Shown: piece by piece, positions 8,089-14,413 of the stretch | Layout: the number at the start of each line of letters is the position of its first letter | How positions within the stretch are numbered: position 1 is the first letter of the stretch | Origin: Bacteroidota bacterium | GTDB taxonomy: Bacteria; Bacteroidota; Bacteroidia; Bacteroidales; 4484-276 | NCBI GenBank assembly: GCA_013203545.1 | Contig: JABMQA010000855.1 | Coordinates: 1-14,413, forward strand | Direction: 5' to 3' | Length of the DNA: 14,413 bases | Position numbers and translations under genes: made by a program | The notes under the pieces: generated by a model | What the model was told of the DNA's origin: nothing | Databases searched by the model: none | What the model saw: only the letters and a program-made list of their open reading frames with translations

Positions 8089-10023
8089 ATGAAGAATTCT
8101 GTTTTATTAGTCGCAACATTTTTCCTGGTGGGTTTTTTAAACGCCCAGGTTGTTTTTGAAGAAGATTTCCAGGATCAGGCATTCCCTGAGGGAACTATTT
8201 TCTATGATTTTGACCAGAGGACTGACCTGATGATATGGCAGGGTTTTACCATCGAGGATATGATGAATTGGTATGTTTTTTCACATTATTCCGAGCCGGA
8301 CAACTATAATGCGTGGAGTACGGGCTTTTCCAGCACGTATGTAGCCGGAGAGGTTGATAACTGGTTTATTTTCCCGGCCATCAACATTCCACCTCAATCC
8401 ACCCTTTATTATGATGCCAGAAGAACAGCAACAGCCAACAACAATCCATTCCCTGAATATGTCAGGGTAATGATTTCGACTACCGGAACAGATACCTCAG
8501 ACTTTGTTGTGATGGATGAATACCAAACATTGTCAAATGCATGGAATACCATGTCTGTTTCGTTGGAGAATTATGCCGGAATGCCGGTTTACCTTGCATT
8601 CAGGAATTTTGGTGAACATGGCGTTCATATGTTGGTGGACAATATTAGCATTGTTTCTGAAGCTACCATCATTGATGATGTGGAGATTGTAGAGGCGCTT
8701 CCACAAAATTTCTATCTGCAACCCGGTACAAGCGACCTGACAATAAAATTTAACAACATTGGTACGTCAATCATTCAATCGATTGATGTCGGTTGGTCTG
8801 TGGATGGTGGATTAACGTTTGAAACCACTACGCTATCCGGGCTGAATGTCGGATATAATGAAGCCTATCAAACGGTATTATACGGCTTTATTAATCTTTC
8901 AGAAACCGGAGGTTATGAAATTCTGATCCGGCTTTCCAATCCCAATGGCAACATCGATCCTACACCGGAGAATAATGAGATAACCCGACTTGTAACCGTA
9001 ATCCTCAATTCGGGTACCCGTAAAGTGATGCTGGAGGAGTTTACCGGTACCTGGTGCGGATGGTGCCCCAGGGGTGCCATTGTGATGAGGGATATTCTAC
9101 TGGATTATCCTGAGCAGGTCATTGGCCTGGCATACCATAAGGGCGATCCGATGGAAATTGAAGAATATGAAGAGTTGGTAGGGGAGATACCCATGGTGAA
9201 TGGATATCCAAGCGGTTCGATAGATCGATTTCCATTTGACATGCAGGCATTCTATCCGATGAGTTTAGGAACGGATGTTTGGGAAGAAAAAATTCTGGAA
9301 AGGCTGGGGCACCCAACCCCCTTAAACATTGCTGGAAATATAGCTTATGATGCCGTTTCAAAAGAATTGACTGTAACTGTTGATGTGGATTTTGTATCAG
9401 CCGATATTGGCGAATTCAGGGTCAATTGTATTTTAACCGAAAGTGGTATTACCGGATATCCACAGGCCAATGCGTACAACAACGACCCAACAACTTACCC
9501 GGAATTGTATCAGGCTGGCGACCCGATCATCGACTGGGAACATAATTATGTTGTGAGGGCTATGTTGGGTGGCCCATTCGGTGCAGACGATGTAATTCCC
9601 TATGAAGTTAATGCCGGTGAAAACTATGCTCATATTTTCAATTATATGGTACCTGATGAATTTGTACCTGAAAACATGAATATGATTATTTATGTGTCCA
9701 AACACCCCGAAGATTTTACGTTAGGACGAAACATTTTAAATGCCAGTGAATATCACCTGATTGATTATATAACAGGAATTGAAACTGAATCCATACGGGA
9801 AATTTCGCTTTACCCAAATCCGGCAGAAGATATGGTTTGCATCTCAAATATTCAAAATGCTATGGTAAGTATGTATGATCTGAACGGACGGGAAGTTTTG
9901 AAAAAGGCAATTGTACAGCCCAACAATCCAATTGATGTTTCATTTTTGAAACAGGGAACCTATATAGTTGAAATTGAAAGCATGCAAGAACTTCACACTT
10001 TGAAGGTACATATTTTAAGATAG
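8089..10023 (+). CDS. Secreted adhesin-like/Omp28 thioredoxin-fold protein with T9SS sorting domain
   Basis: This 644-residue T9SS cargo protein carries two recognisable extracellular modules. Residues 1-20 are a signal peptide (MKNSVLLV to LNAQ). Residues about 21-190 resemble the cleaved-adhesin or choice-of-anchor J jelly-roll: EEDFQDQAFPEG, then W-containing strands, then WFIFPAINIP and the closing MLVDNISIV. A CARDB-like strand region follows to about 310. From about 311 to 555 it matches Omp28-type outer-membrane proteins, opening with KVMLEEFTGTWCGWCPRG and continuing with YPSGSIDR. The CGWC pair (Cys323, Cys326) sits where thioredoxin-fold proteins have their redox-active CxxC; whether it is active here is unknown. 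The sorting domain starts at about 572 (ISLYPNPAEDMV). The ATG at 8077 would add four residues (MITV); I prefer 8089 because MKN gives the usual positive N-terminus. Family members are often annotated only as Omp28-related, and the physiological role is not established. Confidence 0.88.
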   Translation: MKNSVLLVATFFLVGFLNAQVVFEEDFQDQAFPEGTIFYDFDQRTDLMIWQGFTIEDMMNWYVFSHYSEPDNYNAWSTGFSSTYVAGEVDNWFIFPAINIPPQSTLYYDARRTATANNNPFPEYVRVMISTTGTDTSDFVVMDEYQTLSNAWNTMSVSLENYAGMPVYLAFRNFGEHGVHMLVDNISIVSEATIIDDVEIVEALPQNFYLQPGTSDLTIKFNNIGTSIIQSIDVGWSVDGGLTFETTTLSGLNVGYNEAYQTVLYGFINLSETGGYEILIRLSNPNGNIDPTPENNEITRLVTVILNSGTRKVMLEEFTGTWCGWCPRGAIVMRDILLDYPEQVIGLAYHKGDPMEIEEYEELVGEIPMVNGYPSGSIDRFPFDMQAFYPMSLGTDVWEEKILERLGHPTPLNIAGNIAYDAVSKELTVTVDVDFVSADIGEFRVNCILTESGITGYPQANAYNNDPTTYPELYQAGDPIIDWEHNYVVRAMLGGPFGADDVIPYEVNAGENYAHIFNYMVPDEFVPENMNMIIYVSKHPEDFTLGRNILNASEYHLIDYITGIETESIREISLYPNPAEDMVCISNIQNAMVSMYDLNGREVLKKAIVQPNNPIDVSFLKQGTYIVEIESMQELHTLKVHILR

Positions 10024-10129
10024 ATTTGGATTGATTTTCCATTTCTCAAAAAATTCCTTTTATTCCCCCCAAAAAATTACTGTACATTTAAGGAGCTTAA
10101 GAAGTTCTTCATTGCTTATAAATCTGTTT

Positions 10130-10166
10130 TGTGAAGCTTTTGATTTTCACATAGCGTGTGATAAAT
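10130..10166. repeat. Three-arm inverted-repeat cluster upstream of the cold-shock gene
   Basis: TGTGAA (10130-10135) is complementary to TTCACA (10146-10151). That same middle arm, extended as ATTTTCACA (10143-10151), is also complementary to TGTGATAAAT (10157-10166) apart from one bulged base, with a 5-base loop. The two pairings share an arm and exclude each other. The cluster lies about 45-80 bases before the -7 element of the cold-shock gene, so at the DNA level it could be an operator. It has no T tract and is not a convincing terminator for the gene ending at 10023. Confidence 0.35.
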
Positions 10167-10186
10167 AATTAATTAGGAAAAAAATG

Positions 10187-10216
10187 TCTGCATGAAAAAA
10201 AATTCTATTACCTTTG
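10187..10216 (+). promoter_or_regulatory. Bacteroidota promoter of the cold-shock gene
   Basis: TACCTTTG at 10209-10216 is an exact TAnnTTTG match, 22 bases before the ATG at 10238. A partial -33 element, TCTG at 10187-10190, lies 18 bases upstream of it. Transcription would start near 10220, leaving a short AT-rich leader of roughly 15-20 bases. That is much shorter than the long thermosensing leader of E. coli cspA. Confidence 0.65.
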
Positions 10217-10237
10217 CGGCCATAAATTATTTTAACA

Positions 10238-10429
10238 ATGAAAAAAGGAACAGTAAAATTTTTCAATGAATCTAAAGGATTTGGATTCATTAGTGATGAT
10301 GATTCAAAAAATGAATACTTCGTACACATTTCCGGATTAATTGATGAGATTAACGAAGGTGACGTTGTGGAATTTGAATTAAAAGAAGGTAAAAAAGGAT
10401 TGAATGCAGTAAATGTCAAAAGAATTTAG
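10238..10429 (+). CDS. Cold-shock domain protein (CspA family)
   Basis: This 63-residue protein consists of a single cold-shock domain, an OB-fold that binds single-stranded RNA and DNA and acts as an RNA chaperone in the cytoplasm. RNP1 is KGFGFI (residues 13-18) and RNP2 is YFVHIS (27-32), both with their nucleic-acid-contacting aromatics. The N-terminal KGTVKFFNESKGFGFI matches the family closely, as does the C-terminal EGDVVEFEL. The length is near the usual 65-70. It has its own promoter and terminator and is therefore probably monocistronic. The Bacteroidota carry several such paralogues, and this one cannot be assigned a particular letter or proven cold-inducible from sequence alone. 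Confidence 0.95.
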   Translation: MKKGTVKFFNESKGFGFISDDDSKNEYFVHISGLIDEINEGDVVEFELKEGKKGLNAVNVKRI

Positions 10430-10456
10430 TGTAATTTTTTTAGCTTTTCTAATCAA

Positions 10457-10486
10457 AAAAAGCCTGTCAACACCGACAGGCTTTTT
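10457..10486. terminator. Strong bidirectional intrinsic terminator
   Basis: AAAAAGCCTGTC (10457-10468) and GACAGGCTTTTT (10475-10486) form a perfect 12-bp stem around the 6-base loop AACACC. A and T tracts flank the GC core, so it terminates on both strands: the cold-shock gene ending at 10429 and the convergent T9SS gene ending at 10496. Confidence 0.9.
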
Positions 10487-10495
10487 CTTATTACA

Positions 10496-12373
10496 TTATT
10501 TAATTACAATTTTTTCAAGGTGTACTGACCTTGCGTAAACCAGCCTGATGAAGTAAATCCCCTGTGGATTTGCTGTAAGGTCAAGTTCGCATGAACCCTT
10601 CAGTTTTGAGCTGTAGATCAATTGTCCGCACGAGTTGAGCACCTCCAGATTCATACTGTTTTCAATCCCTTGCAGATCGATATGGAAGATACCGGTTGAT
10701 GGGTTCGGGTAGATAAGGATATCTGACATGGAACCTTCTAGGATGGATGTTGATCCAAGTTTGAAGTTGATGATCTGTGATAAGCCATTCACAATAAACA
10801 TTCCATCGTAATCGGGCATGTTCGTATTGTAAACCGGCGATGCTTTAAAAATCTGACCATCCCTGTATACTTTGTAATTCATGTATTCCCGGTTAAGCAT
10901 ACCGTCCACTTCACCGGTAGTAACGTCATCACCATTAACTGCCATTGCCAGCGCTGTGTTTTTACCGGTATAAAGTTGCATGCCGGTGCAGATGCCTTCG
11001 CTGTTGAATACCCCAATGTAGTCGCCGGATTCCAAAGAATTCAGTGCATTTTGATCCATACCAACAATGTGGTGATCACCGGTCTTCAATACATCACCCC
11101 ATGGAGTTTTGTTGTCCAGCGTACTGAAATAATCCGGTGGGATAGTTATACCACCGCTTGCATCCGGTGCATAGGGCTCAAAATTAAAAGTAACTTCAGC
11201 ATTACATTCGAACAAATAGGCCGACCCGGGGATCAGGTATTCAAGTGCGCCTTCAACGCCAGGTATAATGCCACCATCAGGCCAGTAAATCAGATTATTG
11301 TCAACGTCGAACATCAGAACAATTTGCTCCAATCCGGTAATAAATCCTTCAACGGCCACCGGCGTAATATTAAGAACAGGCAGCATATGTGTCCCGGCAG
11401 GGAAAGTAACTGTCCTGTCATTCACAATGTTGCCTTCAACAATCCATGTGGTCTCATCAGCCCATTTAACTTTATAGCCCTCGAAAGTATTGAAGTCACC
11501 AATTGTGTTGATATTATATCCCGGCCAGTAGATACCGGACTCACCAAAGATGATAACTAACTGCGGAATTACATCCGCAAATACTTCTTCCATTGATTTA
11601 CCCTTGGTAATATCAAGATCAACATAAGTTGACAGGCCGCCCCAACCAACCACAGTTGTTTGGGATTGTTCGCTGTAGATATCCAGTTCATAATTACCAA
11701 AGTTGCCACCGGAACCCCAAACCAGTACATGGTAGGTACCGGGATTGGCCCAATTCAAATGCGCCAGCGATTGGAGAGACGGTTGTGTTCCCTGCTTACA
11801 TACTATGTTATCATCATTAAAGGCTATGGCACCATGCCAGTCAGTTGCATCCGGGAAATTACCATCCCAGGCTTCGCAGTTGTCATAAACCGCCACCATG
11901 GTGTTGAACTCAGATCCACAAAGTGAAACGACAAAATCCTGAGTGACAGGATTATCAACCGAATACCATGTATAATCACCGGTGTGGGTGGTGGAACTAT
12001 AGATAACAGGGTCGTCCACAACAGTATATGGGATTCCATCTCCGCACTGATCACCCGTGGGGATTGGATGCAGCTCAAAATTAATTGTGGTAGTAATTGC
12101 AGTGTAAATGTTTACATCTTCAATCGTAAGTGACTCGTATCCATCAGCACTGGCGGTAACATCGTATAAACCTCCATTAAGGTTCATCTCATAATAGCCC
12201 TGCTGATCGGTGGTGGTTGAATTCTCAACGAGTTCTGCTTCAACCAATGCATTTTCAATAGGAAGTTCAGTATCCCAGTCGTATACGACTCCGTTAAGTA
12301 GTCCGGGTACCTGCTGTGAGAAGGCAAAGGACGCTAAGATTATCAATCCTAACAAAATTGTAATTTTTTTCAT
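10496..12373 (-). CDS. Secreted multidomain protein with carboxypeptidase-regulatory-like and T9SS sorting domains
   Basis: This 625-residue protein is a predicted T9SS cargo of unknown function. A signal peptide (MKKITILLGLIILASFAFSQ) is followed at about 24-103 by a carboxypeptidase-regulatory-like beta sandwich (GLLNGVVYDWDTELPIENA, then GYYEMNL and DGYESLTI). Residues about 108-234 resemble a pre-peptidase C-terminal (PPC)-like sandwich, ending in GTYHVLVWGSGGNFGNYELDI, with Cys at 152, 166 and 192. Residues about 241-400 hold two related half-repeats (LVIIF then IYWP near 272-284; IVLMF then IYWP near 351-365), a pattern seen in many uncharacterised Bacteroidota surface proteins. A domain at about 433-540 contains YIGVFNSEGICTG. 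The sorting domain starts at 551 (DILIYPNPSTGIFHI). No catalytic motif is visible, so a structural or carbohydrate-binding role is a guess. The start is well supported because the ATG begins the signal peptide. I see no clear promoter in the 156-base gap upstream. Confidence 0.88.
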   Translation of the reverse strand: MKKITILLGLIILASFAFSQQVPGLLNGVVYDWDTELPIENALVEAELVENSTTTDQQGYYEMNLNGGLYDVTASADGYESLTIEDVNIYTAITTTINFELHPIPTGDQCGDGIPYTVVDDPVIYSSTTHTGDYTWYSVDNPVTQDFVVSLCGSEFNTMVAVYDNCEAWDGNFPDATDWHGAIAFNDDNIVCKQGTQPSLQSLAHLNWANPGTYHVLVWGSGGNFGNYELDIYSEQSQTTVVGWGGLSTYVDLDITKGKSMEEVFADVIPQLVIIFGESGIYWPGYNINTIGDFNTFEGYKVKWADETTWIVEGNIVNDRTVTFPAGTHMLPVLNITPVAVEGFITGLEQIVLMFDVDNNLIYWPDGGIIPGVEGALEYLIPGSAYLFECNAEVTFNFEPYAPDASGGITIPPDYFSTLDNKTPWGDVLKTGDHHIVGMDQNALNSLESGDYIGVFNSEGICTGMQLYTGKNTALAMAVNGDDVTTGEVDGMLNREYMNYKVYRDGQIFKASPVYNTNMPDYDGMFIVNGLSQIINFKLGSTSILEGSMSDILIYPNPSTGIFHIDLQGIENSMNLEVLNSCGQLIYSSKLKGSCELDLTANPQGIYFIRLVYARSVHLEKIVIK

Positions 12374-12529
12374 AGATGTCTGGTGTTTTATTTAATAATT
12401 TATTGGATTGCCATTTCAAAGATCAAGTGAAGGTAACAGATAAGAATATTGTAGCAATAGTAAATTTCACAACAAGAGCCACCAATAATAGTGAATTTTC
12501 CTCAAATAACCAAAAAGAAAGAGCAGAAA

Positions 12530-14413
12530 TTATTTTTCAACCGACTCAATTCCTTCCCAATCCTCTGGAACACCGTTTACAACATATTGAGCTGATAAAC
12601 GAAGATATCTTTTTGATGTGATGTCGCTGGGGTGAATTTTCAGGGCATTGTCAAAGTCGGCAACAGCTTTTGAGAATTCTTTGTTCAGGTAGTGTTTGAT
12701 GCCGGCCTCATAGTTTTCCTTAATTTTTTGTTTCAGGGTTCTGATTTGCTCGTTATCCCCATCAAATATTTCGTAAACTGCAACTGATTTCTCTTTTCCC
12801 TTCACTTTTACCCTGCAAAGGAAACGGCTATTGTACGATCCGGCATTTTTGATCTTTTTAAACGTGTTCTCACTTATGGCCAATGAAACCCCAAACTGTT
12901 TTGTCAGGCCTTCCAACCTTGATGACAGGTTAACAGCATCAGAAATTACCGTGCCATCCATCCGGTCCTCGTTTCCGATGGTGCCCAGCATTACCGGTCC
13001 TGTGTGCAGTCCAATGCCTATGCGGATTTCATCCAACCCTTTCTCTTTACGGTGCTTGTTATAAACTTCCAGTTGGCGCTGGGTGTCGATGGCCGCTTTA
13101 ACCGCGTTTTCAGGATCCTTTGGGAAAATTGCCATCACGGCATCACCAATATATTTATCAATAAATCCGTGATTATTCAACACGGCAGGGATACAATTAC
13201 TGAGATATTCGTTCAGGAAATCGAAATTTTCCTTAGGTGTCATTTTTTCTGAGATATTGGTAAAAGATCTGATATCAGAGAAAAATACGGTCATTTCCTC
13301 ATGAATCTGGTCTCCCAGTTTTACATCAATGATGGACTCCTTCCCCAGTGTACGGAGAAATTCAAGAGGAACAAACCGCTCATAGGCCGAATTAATTTTC
13401 AACAGGTTAAGGTGGGTCTTCATACGGGTTAATAATTCATCTTTTATAAATGGCTTTGGAATGTAATCGTTTGCGCCACATGAAAGCCCTTCAACCAAAT
13501 CGCTTATCTCGTTTTTTGCAGTTAGCATAATGATTGGCAACTCGCTGGGCAGGTATTTTTCCCTGATCTTTTTACAAACCTCATAACCCGACATTTTGGG
13601 CATCATCACATCAAGCAAAACCATTTCGAACTTTTCACCGCTGTAAATCAAATCAAGGGCATCTTTGCCGCAATATTTCGAAGTGAAAGCATAATTGTTC
13701 ATACTGAGCAGATTTGCCAATACCTGCTGATTGATCTGCTCATCGTCAACAATCAGAATGTGGTTTTTACCATTGCTAACCGGCATTTCCTCCAATGCAT
13801 CATCCAATCCGGTAATATCATATCTCCTGAGATTGGCAATTTCACTGGTATATTTATCTTTTGCCTGTTGATCTGATATTCGCAATGTAAAGGTAAAAGT
13901 GGATCCCTTACCAGGAGTTGACTTCACACTTACAGTACCCCCGTGCAAATGAACCAGATTTTTTGTAATGGCCAGTCCCAGGCCTGTACCTTCATACGAC
14001 CGTGTATCAACCTCATCAACCTGTTCAAATGATTTAAATATATCTTCGAGCTTATTCCCGGGGATACCAATTCCGGTATCGGTAACCGAAGTGGCAATCA
14101 TTCCGTTCTCCTGTATGGCTGTTATGACAACACTTCCAGAATCAGTAAATTTTATGGCGTTTCCAACGAGGTTATAGATGACTTGTTTTATACGGTTTTC
14201 ATCAGCATCTACATTGGGTAAATCTGAGGAAATTTTATTTATCAGTTTAAGATCCTTTCCTTTGGTAAGGGTAGATATCAGTTCGATGACCACATCAAAA
14301 ATTGATTTTAGGTCAACGGGTTTTTTCTGTAAGGCCAATTCGTTGTTACGCATCTTGGAAAAATCGAGGATATCATTAACCAGGTTGGTAAGCCTTTTCC
14401 CGCTCATGATGAT
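12530..14413 (-). CDS. Hybrid histidine kinase-receiver-adenylate/guanylate cyclase, 3' part
   Basis: The gene runs off the right edge. An ATG at 14405-14407 is in frame, but the two Ile codons before it and the family pattern (LTNLVNDILDFSKM is the second HisKA helix) show coding continues beyond, so the phosphorylatable His and any sensor are missing. Numbering from that Met: HATPase domain with N box around Asn83, G1 box DTGIGIP (Asp110), F box and G2 box GTGLGL (140-145); receiver at about 216-335 with DD at 221-222, acceptor Asp266 (LLDVMMP), Thr296 and Lys318; then a class III cyclase at about 370-515. The cyclase keeps both metal Asp residues (378 in FFSDIRSFT, 422 in YIGDAVM), base-selecting Lys418 and Thr486, and transition-state Asn493 and Arg497. 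The Lys/Thr pair favours ATP, so cAMP is the likely product. A helical TPR-like tail (about 550-600) follows. It is probably a membrane or cytoplasmic signalling protein. Confidence 0.9.
   Translation of the reverse strand: MIMSGKRLTNLVNDILDFSKMRNNELALQKKPVDLKSIFDVVIELISTLTKGKDLKLINKISSDLPNVDADENRIKQVIYNLVGNAIKFTDSGSVVITAIQENGMIATSVTDTGIGIPGNKLEDIFKSFEQVDEVDTRSYEGTGLGLAITKNLVHLHGGTVSVKSTPGKGSTFTFTLRISDQQAKDKYTSEIANLRRYDITGLDDALEEMPVSNGKNHILIVDDEQINQQVLANLLSMNNYAFTSKYCGKDALDLIYSGEKFEMVLLDVMMPKMSGYEVCKKIREKYLPSELPIIMLTAKNEISDLVEGLSCGANDYIPKPFIKDELLTRMKTHLNLLKINSAYERFVPLEFLRTLGKESIIDVKLGDQIHEEMTVFFSDIRSFTNISEKMTPKENFDFLNEYLSNCIPAVLNNHGFIDKYIGDAVMAIFPKDPENAVKAAIDTQRQLEVYNKHRKEKGLDEIRIGIGLHTGPVMLGTIGNEDRMDGTVISDAVNLSSRLEGLTKQFGVSLAISENTFKKIKNAGSYNSRFLCRVKVKGKEKSVAVYEIFDGDNEQIRTLKQKIKENYEAGIKHYLNKEFSKAVADFDNALKIHPSDITSKRYLRLSAQYVVNGVPEDWEGIESVEK

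Noticed and set aside
10130..10151. CRP-like site, TGTGA then TCACA
   Set aside because: The spacing is 12 bases, not 6, so it does not fit a CRP site; it is better described as an inverted repeat.
10976..11560. 194-residue plus-strand open frame
   Set aside because: It is fully antisense to a well-supported T9SS cargo gene, has no recognisable domain, and looks like a shadow of that gene.

Overview
The window looks like chromosomal DNA of a member of the Bacteroidota, probably free-living or from a marine or sediment setting rather than a gut Bacteroides; the lineage below phylum is a guess. Four reading frames end in type IX secretion (T9SS) type A C-terminal sorting domains, which are essentially confined to this phylum. 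Upstream regions carry matches to the Bacteroidota promoter element TAnnTTTG. The large FtsX-family permease and the TPR-membrane-LuxR regulator are also typical of the phylum. I see no tRNA, rRNA, CRISPR array, insertion sequence or phage gene.

Layout, left to right. (1) At 1-366 (+) is the 3' end of a T9SS cargo gene whose sorting domain is out of frame with the coding sequence before it, so it is frameshifted. (2) A bidirectional terminator at 402-437 separates it from a convergent FtsX/MacB-type permease (511-2937, -). (3) A divergent spacer leads to three plus-strand genes: a 1017-residue secreted leucine-rich-repeat/Ig-like protein (3217-6270), a TPR-transmembrane-LuxR-type regulator (6411-7994), and a secreted protein joining a jelly-roll adhesin-like domain to an Omp28/thioredoxin-like domain with a CGWC motif (8089-10023). 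(4) A small cold-shock protein with a clear promoter follows (10238-10429), then a strong bidirectional terminator (10457-10486). (5) On the minus strand are a secreted multidomain T9SS protein (10496-12373) and the 3' part of a histidine kinase-receiver-adenylate cyclase hybrid (12530 to the right edge).

How the genes may work together. The intact T9SS cargo proteins all have signal peptides and would be exported through Sec, passed through the outer membrane by the T9SS, and attached to the surface or released. The regulator between two cargo genes has the architecture of a one-component membrane regulator and is a plausible, unproven controller of its neighbours. The minus-strand hybrid kinase has intact kinase, receiver and cyclase motifs, so it could link phosphorelay to cAMP synthesis. 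No gene seen here would receive that cAMP.

I did not find a convincing new multi-gene system. The observations most worth a second look are the TPR-LuxR regulator flanked by surface cargo, the kinase-receiver-cyclase hybrid, the duplicated LRR-Ig architecture with one degenerate Ig disulfide, the surface thioredoxin-like fold, the frameshifted cargo gene and a three-arm inverted-repeat cluster before the cold-shock gene. No stretch over 300 bases lacks a gene.
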